A stretch of DNA of 64,000 nucleotides from Ferdinandcohnia sp036965165. GTDB lineage: Bacteria; Bacillota; Bacilli; Bacillales; Bacillaceae_L. The position numbers were made by a program, and so were the translations under genes. This document shows, one piece after another, positions 42,636-52,107 of the stretch; within the stretch, counting starts at the first letter, position 1, and each line of letters starts with the position of its first letter. The DNA is taken from NCBI RefSeq assembly GCF_036965165.1, contig NZ_JBALOX010000007.1, positions 1-64,000 of the forward strand. Reading direction: 5' to 3'. Under the pieces are notes generated by a model, which was not told the DNA's origin, made no database searches, and was given only the letters and a program-made list of their open reading frames with translations.

Positions 42636-43232
42636 TTGGCTAACGAGAATAAAGTTGTGAAAGAAGAAATCGAAATTGAGGAAACAAATGTAGATCATGA
42701 TGTGGTAGAAACGATTGAACAGGCTGAAGCAGAGTTAGTAGAAGAACAAGAAAATGATGTGAATGCCGAACTTTCGAAAGCCAATGAAAAAATTGCAGAA
42801 CTTGAGGCTAAGCTAGAAGAGGCAGAAAATCGAATTTTGCGTCAGGTTGCCGACTTTGAAAACTTTAAGAGACGTGCCCGCTTAGATCAAGAAACAGCTG
42901 CTACATATAGAGCACAAAGCCTTGTGAATGATTTGTTGCCAGCTCTTGATAATTTTGAAAGAGCTCTTCAAGTTGAAGCAACAAATGATCAAGCTAAATC
43001 GATCATGCAAGGTGTAGAAATGGTATACCGCAGTATTGTGGATGCCCTGAATAAAGAAGGGGTAGAAGCAATTGAATCAGTGGGGGCTCAATTTGATCCA
43101 AATGTGCATCAAGCAGTTATGCAGGTAAGTGAGTCTGATGCAGAATCGAATGTGGTTCTAGAAGAGTTCCAAAAAGGATATAAACTTAAAGATAGAGTTT
43201 TACGACCTTCGATGGTTAAAGTAAACGAGTAA
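42636..43232 (+). CDS. grpE: Nucleotide exchange factor GrpE
   Basis: Co-chaperone (198 residues) that releases ADP from DnaK. A long acidic N terminus and coiled coil (about 40-80) lead to the conserved DFENFKRRARLDQE and the beta domain ending VLRPSMVKVNE. A GTG at 42627 lies within AGGGAGGTGA; TTG at 42636 is at normal distance and is preferred. A family B repeat separates it from dnaK. Confidence 0.94.
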   Translation: MANENKVVKEEIEIEETNVDHDVVETIEQAEAELVEEQENDVNAELSKANEKIAELEAKLEEAENRILRQVADFENFKRRARLDQETAATYRAQSLVNDLLPALDNFERALQVEATNDQAKSIMQGVEMVYRSIVDALNKEGVEAIESVGAQFDPNVHQAVMQVSESDAESNVVLEEFQKGYKLKDRVLRPSMVKVNE

Positions 43233-43235
43233 CTA

Positions 43236-43338
43236 AAGGCTTAGTGCTTCTGCTTATCGGCGACAAGCATAAGACGAGCGCTGACAGAAGGTTCCTTTTA
43301 CCTTCCGAAGCNNAGCCGATGGCGCCTGGAGCTAGACA
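43236..43338 (-). repeat. Family B element, copy B6, inside the dnaK operon
   Basis: It contains TATCGGCGACAAGCATAAGA, CGAGCGCTGACAGAAGG and ends GCCGATGGCGCCTGGAGCTA plus GACA. Two N at 43312-43313 fall near the centre. It is nearly identical to copy B3. Confidence 0.8.
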
Positions 43339-43380
43339 TGAATAATCTAAAGTTTTGGTTAAATTAAGGAGGAATTTTCC

Positions 43381-45213
43381 ATGAGTAAAATCATTGGTAT
43401 AGATTTAGGTACAACAAACTCATGTGTTGCTGTTATGGAGGGTGGAGAACCAAAAGTTATTCCAAACCCTGAAGGTAACCGCACAACACCATCTGTCGTT
43501 TCTTTTAAAAATGGGGAAAGACAAGTTGGTGAAGTGGCAAAACGTCAGGCAATCACAAACCCAAATACGATTATGTCCATTAAACGTCACATGGGAACAG
43601 ATTACAATGTAGAGATTGAAGGCAAAAAATATACACCACAAGAAGTTTCTGCGATTCTTCTTCAATACTTTAAATCCTATGCAGAAGAATATCTTGGTGA
43701 AACAGTAACGAAAGCTGTTATCACAGTTCCAGCATACTTTAATGACGCTGAACGTCAAGCAACTAAAGATGCAGGTCGAATTGCGGGTCTTGAAGTTGAA
43801 CGTATTATTAATGAGCCAACTGCAGCTGCTCTTGCATATGGTTTAGAAAAAACAGATGAAGATCAAACAATCCTTGTATATGACCTTGGTGGTGGAACAT
43901 TCGACGTATCTATCCTAGAACTTGGTGATGGAGTATTCGAAGTTCTGTCAACCGCAGGTGATAATCGTCTTGGTGGGGATGACTTTGACCAAGTGGTTAT
44001 CGATTATTTAGTAGAACAATTCAAAAAAGAGAATGGCATTGATCTTTCTAAAGATAAAATGGCATTACAACGTTTAAAAGATGCAGCTGAAAAAGCGAAG
44101 AAGGACTTATCGGGTGTAACTTCTACACAAATTTCTCTTCCGTTTATCACTGCAGGTGAAGCAGGACCACTTCACTTAGAAGTAAACTTAACTCGTGCAA
44201 AATTTGATGAGCTTTCAGCAGGACTTGTTGAGCGTACAATGGGACCAACTCGCCGTGCTCTTCAAGATGCAGGTCTTTCAGCTAGTGAATTGGATAAAGT
44301 AATCCTTGTTGGTGGTTCAACTCGTATTCCAGCTGTTCAAGAAGCAATTAAGAAAGAAACTGGAAAAGAACCACATAAAGGTGTTAACCCAGACGAAGTT
44401 GTTGCTTTAGGTGCAGCTATCCAAGGTGGAGTATTGACTGGTGATGTTAAAGACGTTGTTCTTTTAGATGTAACACCATTATCACTCGGTATCGAAACAA
44501 TGGGTGGCGTATTTACTCGTTTAATCGATCGTAATACAACAATTCCAACAAGTAAGTCTCAAACATTCTCAACTGCTGCTGATAATCAAACAGCTGTTGA
44601 TATCCATGTACTTCAAGGGGAACGTCAAATGGCAGCCGACAACAAAACATTGGGTCGTTTCCAATTAACTGATATTCCACCAGCACCACGTGGAGTACCA
44701 CAAATCGAAGTAACATTTGATATCGACAAAAACGGTATCGTTAATGTTCGTGCAAAAGATCTTGGTACAAACAAAGAACAAGCTATTACAATCCAATCTT
44801 CTTCAGGCTTATCTGACGAAGAGGTTAATCGCATGGTTCGCGAGGCTGAAGAAAATGCGGAAGCAGATAAGAAGCGCAAAGAAGAGGTTGAACTTCGTAA
44901 TGAAGCAGATCAATTAGTGTTCACAACCGAAAAAACACTTAAAGATCTTGAAGGCAAAGTAGATGCAGCTGAAGTTGCAAAAGCAAATGAAGCGAAAGAT
45001 GCACTAAAACAAGCCATCGAGAAAAATGATCTTGAAGAAATCAAAACGAAGAAAGATGCTCTACAAGAAATCGTTCAACAGCTTTCCGTGAAATTATATG
45101 AGCAAGCACAGCAACAGGCTCAGGGTGCCCAAGGTACAGAAGGTGCCGACCAAGGCAAAAAAGACGACGATGTAGTAGACGCTGAATTCGAAGAAGTAAA
45201 CGACGAAAAGTAA
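43381..45213 (+). CDS. dnaK: Molecular chaperone DnaK (Hsp70)
   Basis: Hsp70 chaperone of 610 residues. The ATPase domain opens GIDLGTTNSCVAVMEGG, with VPAYFNDAERQATKDAG, VYDLGGGTFDVSIL and ILVGGSTRIPAVQ. The substrate-binding domain follows from about residue 360. The C-terminal tail ends with the EF-rich acidic motif (VVDAEFEEV). AAGGAGGA precedes the ATG. Codon use is that of a highly expressed gene. A terminator-like hairpin follows. Confidence 0.98.
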   Translation: MSKIIGIDLGTTNSCVAVMEGGEPKVIPNPEGNRTTPSVVSFKNGERQVGEVAKRQAITNPNTIMSIKRHMGTDYNVEIEGKKYTPQEVSAILLQYFKSYAEEYLGETVTKAVITVPAYFNDAERQATKDAGRIAGLEVERIINEPTAAALAYGLEKTDEDQTILVYDLGGGTFDVSILELGDGVFEVLSTAGDNRLGGDDFDQVVIDYLVEQFKKENGIDLSKDKMALQRLKDAAEKAKKDLSGVTSTQISLPFITAGEAGPLHLEVNLTRAKFDELSAGLVERTMGPTRRALQDAGLSASELDKVILVGGSTRIPAVQEAIKKETGKEPHKGVNPDEVVALGAAIQGGVLTGDVKDVVLLDVTPLSLGIETMGGVFTRLIDRNTTIPTSKSQTFSTAADNQTAVDIHVLQGERQMAADNKTLGRFQLTDIPPAPRGVPQIEVTFDIDKNGIVNVRAKDLGTNKEQAITIQSSSGLSDEEVNRMVREAEENAEADKKRKEEVELRNEADQLVFTTEKTLKDLEGKVDAAEVAKANEAKDALKQAIEKNDLEEIKTKKDALQEIVQQLSVKLYEQAQQQAQGAQGTEGADQGKKDDDVVDAEFEEVNDEK

Positions 45214-45242
45214 AGCCTTAAAAAATACAGAATTATATGCTT

Positions 45243-45283
45243 AAAAAGTCGAAGTCAGGCCTGTCTTGGCTTTGACTTTTTTT
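45243..45283 (+). terminator. Terminator between dnaK and dnaJ
   Basis: AAAAAGTC...GACTTTTTTT, with AAG/CTT internal pairs, is followed by more T. It probably reduces transcription into dnaJ. Confidence 0.7.
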
Positions 45284-45353
45284 GTTGAAAATTAATTTTT
45301 CTCTCTTTTAATAATTAGATAATTACGAACACTGAAGTATGAAACATGTATTA

Positions 45354-45383
45354 TTGCCTTTTCATAAAAATAAGTGATACAAT
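45354..45383 (+). promoter_or_regulatory. Internal sigma-A promoter of dnaJ
   Basis: TTGCCT (45354-45359), 18 bases and TACAAT (45378-45383), 33 bases before the dnaJ ATG and after the dnaK terminator. Confidence 0.55.
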
Positions 45384-45416
45384 ATTCTTTATGTGAATGA
45401 TGCGGGAGTGGATTCA

Positions 45417-46547
45417 ATGAGTAAAAGAGATTATTATGAGGTACTCGGGGTTTCGAAAAATGCTAGCAAAGACGAAATAAAAAAAGCATATCGAAAATTA
45501 TCAAAAAAATATCACCCCGATATCAACAAAGAAGCTGATGCTGCTGATAAGTTTAAAGAAATTACAGAAGCATATGATTCATTAACAGATGATAACAAGC
45601 GTGCCCATTATGACCAGTTTGGTCACACAGATCCAAACCAAGGATTTGGTGGTTTTGGCGGTGGGTCTGATTTTGGCGGCGGATTTGGTTTTGAAGATAT
45701 TTTCAGTTCAATCTTTGGTGGTGGAACAAGACGAAGAGACCCAAATGCACCGCGACAAGGGGCAGATTTACAATACACAATGACCTTACAGTTTGAAGAA
45801 GCAGTATTTGGTAAAGAAACAGACATCGAAATTCCAAGAGAAGAAGAATGTTCAACTTGTCATGGATCAGGTGCAAAACCAGGTACTTCACCAGAACAAT
45901 GTTCACATTGTGGCGGTTCAGGTCAAATCAATGTTGAACAGAACACTGCATTTGGAAGAATCGTGAATAGACGAGTCTGTCATCACTGTAGTGGAACTGG
46001 TAAATTTATTAAGGATAAATGTTCAACATGTAGCGGCTCTGGTAAGGTGAAAAAACGCAAGAAAATCCATGTGAAAATTCCAGCTGGTATCGATGATGGT
46101 CAACAGCTTCGCGTATCTGGCCAAGGCGAACCAGGTGTAAATGGTGGACCTCCTGGTGATTTATATGTAGTGTTCCATGTACGTTCCCATGAATTTTTCG
46201 AGCGTGATGGAGATGACATTTACTGTGAAATGCCATTAACCTTTGCCCAAGCTGCATTAGGTGATGAAGTTGAAGTACCCACCTTACATGGAAAAGTAAA
46301 ACTAAAAATACCTGCTGGTACTCAAACAGGAACAAAATTCCGTCTTCGTGGCAAGGGTGTTCCGAATGTTCGTGGATATGGTCAAGGTGACCAGCATATT
46401 CACGTACGTGTCATTACCCCAACAAAGCTTACAGAAAAGCAAAAACAATTGCTCCGTGAGTTTACAGAAATAAGCGGGAATGGAGTACCAGATGAACAAC
46501 ATGATAATTTTTTCGCAAAAGTAAAACGAGCATTTAAAGGTGAATAA
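45417..46547 (+). CDS. dnaJ: Molecular chaperone DnaJ (Hsp40)
   Basis: DnaK co-chaperone of 376 residues. The J domain has HPD (KKYHPDINK). A Gly/Phe-rich region follows (about 75-115), then four zinc-binding CxxCxGxG repeats (CSTCHGSG, CSHCGGSG, CHHCSGTG, CSTCSGSG), and the C-terminal substrate domain. The frame extends eight codons upstream, but the ATG at 45417 after GCGGGAG gives the standard start MSKRDYYEVLGV. Confidence 0.97.
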   Translation: MSKRDYYEVLGVSKNASKDEIKKAYRKLSKKYHPDINKEADAADKFKEITEAYDSLTDDNKRAHYDQFGHTDPNQGFGGFGGGSDFGGGFGFEDIFSSIFGGGTRRRDPNAPRQGADLQYTMTLQFEEAVFGKETDIEIPREEECSTCHGSGAKPGTSPEQCSHCGGSGQINVEQNTAFGRIVNRRVCHHCSGTGKFIKDKCSTCSGSGKVKKRKKIHVKIPAGIDDGQQLRVSGQGEPGVNGGPPGDLYVVFHVRSHEFFERDGDDIYCEMPLTFAQAALGDEVEVPTLHGKVKLKIPAGTQTGTKFRLRGKGVPNVRGYGQGDQHIHVRVITPTKLTEKQKQLLREFTEISGNGVPDEQHDNFFAKVKRAFKGE

Positions 46548-46579
46548 CCTCGTATAGAAATGGATTGGAGTTGGTAGAT

Positions 46580-47524
46580 ATGAAATGGTCAGAAATTAGC
46601 ATTCATACAACACAGGAGGCGGTGGAGCCAGTATCGAATATCCTTCACGAAGCCGGGGCAAGTGGAGTCGTTATCGAAGATCCATTCGACCTAACTAAGG
46701 AACGAGAAAATGTGTTTGGTGAAATCTACCAACTTAATCCAGATGATTACCCTAATGAAGGTGTCATCGTGAAAGCATATCTCCCTGTCAATAGCTTCCT
46801 AGGAGAAACGGTTGACGGGATAAAAGAAGCGATTAACAACCTTTTGCTTTTTGATATTGATTTGGGTCATAATAAAATCACCATAAGTGAAGTTCATGAG
46901 GAAGAATGGGCTACAGCATGGAAAAAATATTATCACCCTGTAAAAATATCGGAGAAATTCACCATCGTACCGACATGGGAAATGTATGAGCCTGTTCATA
47001 GTGATGAATTAATTATCGAGCTAGATCCTGGAATGGCATTTGGAACAGGTACACATCCGACAACTGTTATGAGTATACAAGCACTTGAGCGAACAGTAAA
47101 ACAGGGAGATACAATTATCGATGTTGGGACTGGTTCTGGTGTACTAAGCATAGCTGCTGCCATGCTCGGCGCAAACTCTATAAAAGCTCTTGATTTAGAC
47201 GTGGTAGCTGTCGAAAGTGCAAAACTTAATATAAAGCTAAACAAAGTGCATGAAGCAGTTACTGTTTCTCAAAATAATCTTCTTGATAATATAGAAGGAC
47301 CAGTGGATCTTATTGTGGCGAATATTCTTGCTGAAATCATTGTCCGCTTTACAGACGATGCAGCGAAAATCCTAAAACCAAATGGAGCATTCATTGTATC
47401 TGGTATCATTAATACGAAAAAGCAAGAAGTGAAGGACAGTCTTGTAGCATCAGGCTTTACAATTGAGGAAGTGCTTGTCATGGAAGACTGGGTATCAATG
47501 ATTGCTAGAAAGAAAAGCGAGTAA
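46580..47524 (+). CDS. prmA: Ribosomal protein L11 methyltransferase
   Basis: SAM-dependent enzyme of 314 residues that trimethylates ribosomal protein L11. MAFGTGTHPTT, IIDVGTGSGVLSIAA and LDLDVVAVESA are the SAM-binding motifs; IVANILAE is the NPPY-like motif. ATG at 46580 after TTGGAG is chosen over a TTG at 46565. It follows dnaJ in the heat-shock operon, as in B. subtilis (yqeT). Confidence 0.94.
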   Translation: MKWSEISIHTTQEAVEPVSNILHEAGASGVVIEDPFDLTKERENVFGEIYQLNPDDYPNEGVIVKAYLPVNSFLGETVDGIKEAINNLLLFDIDLGHNKITISEVHEEEWATAWKKYYHPVKISEKFTIVPTWEMYEPVHSDELIIELDPGMAFGTGTHPTTVMSIQALERTVKQGDTIIDVGTGSGVLSIAAAMLGANSIKALDLDVVAVESAKLNIKLNKVHEAVTVSQNNLLDNIEGPVDLIVANILAEIIVRFTDDAAKILKPNGAFIVSGIINTKKQEVKDSLVASGFTIEEVLVMEDWVSMIARKKSE

Positions 47525-47553
47525 GGGATTCTCATAGGTGGTGGAATAAAAAA

Positions 47554-48297
47554 ATGCAGCGATATTTCGTCGATCATATGAGCGAAACTGGGGCGACAAT
47601 TACCGGTGAAGATGTTCATCATATAACACGAGTCATGAGAATGTCAGTTGGAGATGCCATTTTTTGTTGCTATAATGGAAAAGTAGCACGTTGTGCAATT
47701 ACTGAAATTACCAATGATGTGATTTTGGCAAATGTTGTAGAATGGGTAGAGAACTCGAATGAGCTCCCTATTAAGTTATGTATTGCAAGCGGATTGCCAA
47801 AAGGGGATAAGCTTGAATATGTCATTCAAAAAGGGACGGAGCTTGGGGCATCTGAGTTTGTCCCTTTTGTTGCGGCCCGTTCAATTGTCAAATGGGATGA
47901 TAAAAAAGGACAAAAAAAGGTTGAGCGCTGGGGGAAAATTGCAAAGGAAGCGGCAGAGCAATCACACCGTGCAATGGTTCCTGAAGTTAGTATACCTTTG
48001 TCTTTTAAAGAATTATTATCTTATAGTCAATCCTTTACTTATCAGGTAGTAGCTTATGAAGAGGATGCAAAGCGCGGTGAAAGTTCAAATCTAGCACGTG
48101 TATTATCACAATTGAAACACGGTGAATCCCTTTTTGTTGTGATTGGACCCGAAGGTGGTCTAACTGAAAAAGAGGTATCAACTTTAATAGAGAATGGATT
48201 TATATCCTGTAGCTTTGGTCCAAGAATTTTACGAACTGAGACAGCACCATTGTATGTTTTATCAGCGGTGTCATTTTATTTTGAATTAGCGAGGTGA
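47554..48297 (+). CDS. rsmE: 16S rRNA (uracil-1498-N3) methyltransferase
   Basis: SPOUT-class methyltransferase of 247 residues. An N-terminal PUA-like domain is followed by the trefoil-knot domain with VVIGPEGGLTEKEV and LGPRILRTETAPL-like ending (FGPRILRTETAPLYVL). It corresponds to yqeU. Its stop lies in the ribosome binding region of mtaB. Confidence 0.94.
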   Translation: MQRYFVDHMSETGATITGEDVHHITRVMRMSVGDAIFCCYNGKVARCAITEITNDVILANVVEWVENSNELPIKLCIASGLPKGDKLEYVIQKGTELGASEFVPFVAARSIVKWDDKKGQKKVERWGKIAKEAAEQSHRAMVPEVSIPLSFKELLSYSQSFTYQVVAYEEDAKRGESSNLARVLSQLKHGESLFVVIGPEGGLTEKEVSTLIENGFISCSFGPRILRTETAPLYVLSAVSFYFELAR

Positions 48298-48302
48298 CAA
48301 TC

Positions 48303-49667
48303 ATGTCATTAGTTGCATTCCATACATTAGGATGTAAAGTCAATCATTATGAAACAGAAGCAATTTGGCAGCTATTTAAAGAAAATGGGTATGAGCGTGC
48401 CGATTTTGAAAGTACTGCAGATGTGTATGTTATTAATACTTGTACTGTTACAAACACAGGAGATAAAAAGAGTAGACAGGTCATACGTCGAGCAATCCGT
48501 AAGAACCCTGATGCTGTTATTTGTGTTACAGGCTGTTATGCACAAACATCACCAGCAGAAATCATGGCGATCCCAGGTGTTGATATTGTTGTAGGAACAC
48601 AGGATCGAAAGAAAATGCTAGATTATATCGAGCAATACAAAGAAGAGCGCAGTCCAATTAATGGCGTAGGTAATATTATGAAAACACGTGTATATGAAGA
48701 ACTAGATGTGCCTTCATTTACAGACCGTACACGTGCTTCATTAAAAATTCAAGAGGGTTGTAACAATTTTTGTACCTTCTGTATCATTCCGTGGGCGCGT
48801 GGTTTAATGCGTTCCAGGGATCCTGAAGAAGTAATTAAACAAGCACAACAGCTTGTTAATGCAGGATATAAAGAGATTGTCTTAACTGGTATCCATACAG
48901 GTGGCTATGGTGAGGATATGAAGGATTACAATCTAGCTGCCCTTTTACGTGACCTCGAATCTAAGGTAATTGGCCTTAAGAGAATTCGTATTTCTTCCAT
49001 CGAAGCTAGCCAAATCACCGATGAAATTATTGAAGTACTTGATCAATCAACAAAAGTAGTAAGACATCTACACGTTCCATTACAATCTGGTTCAAACACT
49101 GTGTTAAAACGTATGAGACGTAAATACACCATGGAATTCTTTGCTGAGCGTTTAACAAAACTTCGTCAAGCATTACCGGGATTAGCGTTAACGTCTGATG
49201 TAATCGTTGGTTTTCCAGGTGAGACAGAAGAAGAGTTTATGGAAACTTATAATTTTGTAAAAGAACATAAATTCTCTGAATTACATGTTTTCCCATACTC
49301 AAAGCGTACTGGTACACCTGCAGCGAGAATGGAAGACCAAATTGATGAAGAAGTGAAGAATGAGCGTGTACACCGCCTCATTTCACTATCTGATCAATTA
49401 GCGAAGGAATATGCATCTAATTACGAAGGAGAAGTATTAGAGGTTATTCCTGAAGAGCTAGACAAGGACAATCCAAACAGTGGTTTATATATTGGTTATA
49501 CGGACAACTATCTAAAAGTGAAATTCGATGCAACTGAAGATATGATTGGTAAAATCGTAAAAGTTAAAATCACGAAGGCGGGTTACCCATATAACGAAGG
49601 TCAATTTGTAAAAGTTGATACTGACCTTTCTGTTGAAGTAGAAGAAGAAGAAAGAACTACGGCGTAA
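48303..49667 (+). CDS. mtaB: tRNA (N(6)-L-threonylcarbamoyladenosine-37-C2) methylthiotransferase MtaB
   Basis: Radical SAM enzyme of 454 residues that adds the methylthio group to t6A37 in ANN-decoding tRNAs. The N-terminal domain starts HTLGCKVNHYETEAI, the radical SAM cluster motif is CNNFCTFC, and a C-terminal TRAM domain follows from about residue 380. An in-frame start at 48294 overlaps rsmE; ATG at 48303 after GAGGTGA is preferred. It is the last gene of the dnaK operon (yqeV). Confidence 0.95.
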   Translation: MSLVAFHTLGCKVNHYETEAIWQLFKENGYERADFESTADVYVINTCTVTNTGDKKSRQVIRRAIRKNPDAVICVTGCYAQTSPAEIMAIPGVDIVVGTQDRKKMLDYIEQYKEERSPINGVGNIMKTRVYEELDVPSFTDRTRASLKIQEGCNNFCTFCIIPWARGLMRSRDPEEVIKQAQQLVNAGYKEIVLTGIHTGGYGEDMKDYNLAALLRDLESKVIGLKRIRISSIEASQITDEIIEVLDQSTKVVRHLHVPLQSGSNTVLKRMRRKYTMEFFAERLTKLRQALPGLALTSDVIVGFPGETEEEFMETYNFVKEHKFSELHVFPYSKRTGTPAARMEDQIDEEVKNERVHRLISLSDQLAKEYASNYEGEVLEVIPEELDKDNPNSGLYIGYTDNYLKVKFDATEDMIGKIVKVKITKAGYPYNEGQFVKVDTDLSVEVEEEERTTA

Positions 49668-49682
49668 GATAAAGTAATGAAA

Positions 49683-49716
49683 AGAAGTTAATCATTGATT
49701 AGCTTCTTTTTTTTTA
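49683..49716 (+). terminator. Terminator after mtaB
   Basis: AAGAAGTTAATC/GATTAGCTTCTT around ATT is followed by T7. It ends the heat-shock operon. Confidence 0.85.
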
Positions 49717-49811
49717 CACATAATATAAACATTTAAGTGCTATGCATCCTGTAGCAACAATGATATGATGTTAGAGGTACGTACAACTAAAAGTAAAAGG
49801 AGAAATACATA

Positions 49812-50437
49812 ATGACGAATATTGCAAAAATGATTGACCATACAGCTTTAAAAGCAGACACTACGAAAGCGCAAATTGAAAAGCTTTGTGCAGAGGCAAA
49901 AGAATATGGATTTATGTCTGTTTGTGTGAATCCAACATGGGTAGAAACTGCAGCTAGTCTTTTAAAAGATTCAGAAGTGAAGGTTTGTACAGTTATCGGC
50001 TTTCCGTTAGGAGCTAGTACTACAGCTACTAAAGCATTTGAAACAAAGGATGCCATTGAAAAAGGAGCAACTGAAGTGGATATGGTTATTAATATCGGTG
50101 CCCTTAAGGATCAAAATGACGAATTTGTTGAAAATGACATCCGAGCTGTTGTGGAAGCGGCAAAAGGCAAAGCACTTACAAAGGTAATTATCGAAACAGG
50201 TCTACTAACTGACGAGGAAAAAGTAAGAGCCTGTGAGCTATCCGTTAAAGCCGGAGCAGATTTTGTGAAAACATCTACTGGCTTCGGGGCAGGTGGAGCA
50301 ACTGTGGAAGACATTCGTTTAATGCGAAAGACAGTCGGACCGGATATCGGAGTAAAAGCATCTGGCGGAGTTCGTGATGTAAAAGGCACCCAAGACATGA
50401 TCGAAGCAGGAGCAACAAGAATTGGCGCGAGTGCAGG
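49812..50437 (+). CDS. deoC: Deoxyribose-phosphate aldolase (3' end in an assembly gap)
   Basis: Splits deoxyribose 5-phosphate into glyceraldehyde 3-phosphate and acetaldehyde in deoxynucleoside catabolism. About 209 residues are visible. The Schiff-base Lys is in DFVKTSTGFG (about residue 153), and KVIIETGLL holds another active-site Lys. The last residues (RIGASAG) are cut by N at 50438-50499; the family is about 220 residues, so only a dozen or so are missing. AAAAGGAGA precedes the ATG. A family A element begins in the gap. Confidence 0.93.
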
Positions 50438-50499
50438 NNNNNNNNNNNNNNNNNNNNNNNNNNNNNNNNNNNNNNNNNNNNNNNNNNNNNNNNNNNNNN

Positions 50500-50616
50500 T
50501 TTTCGGGCAGTAAGTTCAAAGACTATAAACGCCACTTCCTGTGGCAACGGCTTTATGACCCACATCCTGTGGTCCTAAAATTTGGGCGGCAAATACGCTA
50601 ATGCGTATTTGGATTA
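50500..50616 (+). repeat. Family A element, copy A5 (5' part masked)
   Basis: The visible part has the complete long-form insert: TTCAAAGACTATAAAC, the apical hairpin GCCACTTCCTGTGGC, AACGGCTTTATGACCCACA, then AAAATTTGGGCGGC and the AAATACGC/GCGTATTT hairpin. It is the only copy where the apical hairpin is fully sequenced. It is followed directly by a terminator, not by a ribosome binding site. Confidence 0.8.
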
Positions 50617-50618
50617 GG

Positions 50619-50644
50619 AAGCTGGCCGAAAACGGCCAGCTTTT
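50619..50644. terminator. Terminator between deoC and the Na/Pi cotransporter gene
   Basis: AAGCTGGCCG/CGGCCAGCTT around AAAA is followed by TTCC. It lies between convergent genes. Confidence 0.75.
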
Positions 50645-50645
50645 C

Positions 50646-51572
50646 CTATGCAGCTCTATGTACCTTCATGATAAAATTCGTTAACGCCCCAAGAAAAGGT
50701 AAAAAGAGAAGTGAAGTAAGGACATTAAAGATCAAACTGACGTGGGCGATTTGAACATCAGGATGTGATGTAAGCAGCATGGCGATTTGACCAAGCACAT
50801 TTATTAACGGAAAAAATAAAACTACACCGATCACATTTACCCATATATGGGCATATGCAGCTAGCTTGGCTTCATGTCTACTCCCAATACTTGCAATAAA
50901 AGCAGTAATACATGTTCCGATGTTCGCACCTAGTAAAACTGCAATCCCTGCATTTAAAGTTAGTAGCTGTTCATTCATAAAGCCCATAATGATACCAGTT
51001 GTCGCAGTACTCGATTGAATAATAGAAGTCAAAATCGTCCCAACTCCTACCCCAAAAAGACCGCTCTCATTGGTATGTTGAAAAAAAGTATGAATGGACG
51101 GAAATTGTGAGATTGGACTAGCAAGCTGCTCAAACCCATTCATCGCCACAAACATACATCCCAATCCAAATAAAAAAGCACCAAAGCTAAATACCTGTTG
51201 ATTACTAATAAACAAACATAAAAATCCTAAAATTAAAATCGGAACAATCCATTCAAAAATATCAAAGGTAATCATTTCTGCCGTAAAGGTGGTTCCAATA
51301 TTGGTACCAAGTATAATTCCAATGGATTGCTTAAAGGTTAAATATCCTGTCGCAATTAACCCAACAACAAGAACCATAACAGCAGAGCTGCTGTGGATAA
51401 TTGCGGTAATGATCATTCCAGTTAATAATCCCTTGATCGGATTATTAGTAAAGCGAATCAGCCAAACCTTTAGTTTGTCTCCGGTAAGATTATAAAGGCC
51501 TGTCCTCATCACAGTCATGCCAAAAAGAAAGATTGCGATAAATACAGCAAATAATGAAATAAGTTCAATCAT
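50646..51572 (-). CDS. yqeW: Na/Pi cotransporter family protein (YqeW)
   Basis: Membrane transporter of 308 residues with about eight membrane segments. Two inverted Na/Pi-cotransporter repeats are seen: IIHSSSAVMVLVVGL with LGTNIGTT, and IIQSSTATTGIIMGF with LGANIGTC. The QSS/HSS and GxNIGT motifs are typical. It likely moves phosphate with sodium; the substrate is inferred from the family. The same gene lies between mtaB and rpsU in B. subtilis. Confidence 0.88.
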   Translation of the reverse strand: MIELISLFAVFIAIFLFGMTVMRTGLYNLTGDKLKVWLIRFTNNPIKGLLTGMIITAIIHSSSAVMVLVVGLIATGYLTFKQSIGIILGTNIGTTFTAEMITFDIFEWIVPILILGFLCLFISNQQVFSFGAFLFGLGCMFVAMNGFEQLASPISQFPSIHTFFQHTNESGLFGVGVGTILTSIIQSSTATTGIIMGFMNEQLLTLNAGIAVLLGANIGTCITAFIASIGSRHEAKLAAYAHIWVNVIGVVLFFPLINVLGQIAMLLTSHPDVQIAHVSLIFNVLTSLLFLPFLGALTNFIMKVHRAA

Positions 51573-51917
51573 CCATTTTCACCCCTATCTCATTGTATGG
51601 ACAAGGATTCGTGAAAATGACTACTTCAACTTTTTATCTTAGCCCCTTTCGAAATTTATTGGAAATGCCGTAATAGACAATAAATAAAGGGAATTTAACA
51701 GGAATAATAGTAAAAAAAATTATTAAAACTAGTAAGGAACACGTGATTTCTAGTGTTACTATTGTGAATTACAGTTGACCAAAAATCATGCATATATTAT
51801 AATTGCAAAGTACATGTTTTTTGTTTCGACGATATTTTTCGATCGACACTAAGAGAATGTAATAGAACATGTGTCTTAATTAGAGTTAGTGGTTGTTTTC
51901 GGAGGGAGGGAATTAGA
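51573..51917. other. 345-base interval between yqeW and rpsU
   Basis: It is AT-rich with no gene seen. It holds the divergent upstream regions of yqeW and rpsU, a clear rpsU promoter (51775-51803) and a leader of about 107 bases before rpsU with a strong GGAGGGAGGG site. Confidence 0.6.
51775..51803 (+). promoter_or_regulatory. Sigma-A promoter of rpsU
   Basis: TTGACC (51775-51780), 17 bases and a perfect TATAAT (51798-51803). Confidence 0.8.
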
Positions 51918-52091
51918 ATGTCAAAAACGGTCGTTCGTAAAAACGAATCGCTTGAAGATGCTCTTCGCCGCTTCAAACGTACTGTGTCTAAATCTGGTAC
52001 TATTCAAGAAGCTAGAAAGCGCGAATTCTATGAAAAGCCTAGCGTAAAGCGTAAGAAGAAATCTGAAGCTGCTAGAAAGCGTAAATTCTAA
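51918..52091 (+). CDS. rpsU: 30S ribosomal protein S21
   Basis: Ribosomal protein bS21, 57 residues, very basic. It starts MSKTVVRKNESLEDALRRFK and ends KSEAARKRKF, as in other Bacillus S21 proteins. The ribosome binding site GGAGGGAGGG is very strong. It is followed after 16 bases by yqeY, the usual partner. Confidence 0.97.
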   Translation: MSKTVVRKNESLEDALRRFKRTVSKSGTIQEARKREFYEKPSVKRKKKSEAARKRKF

Positions 52092-52107
52092 AAGAGGGTG
52101 TAGTTTT

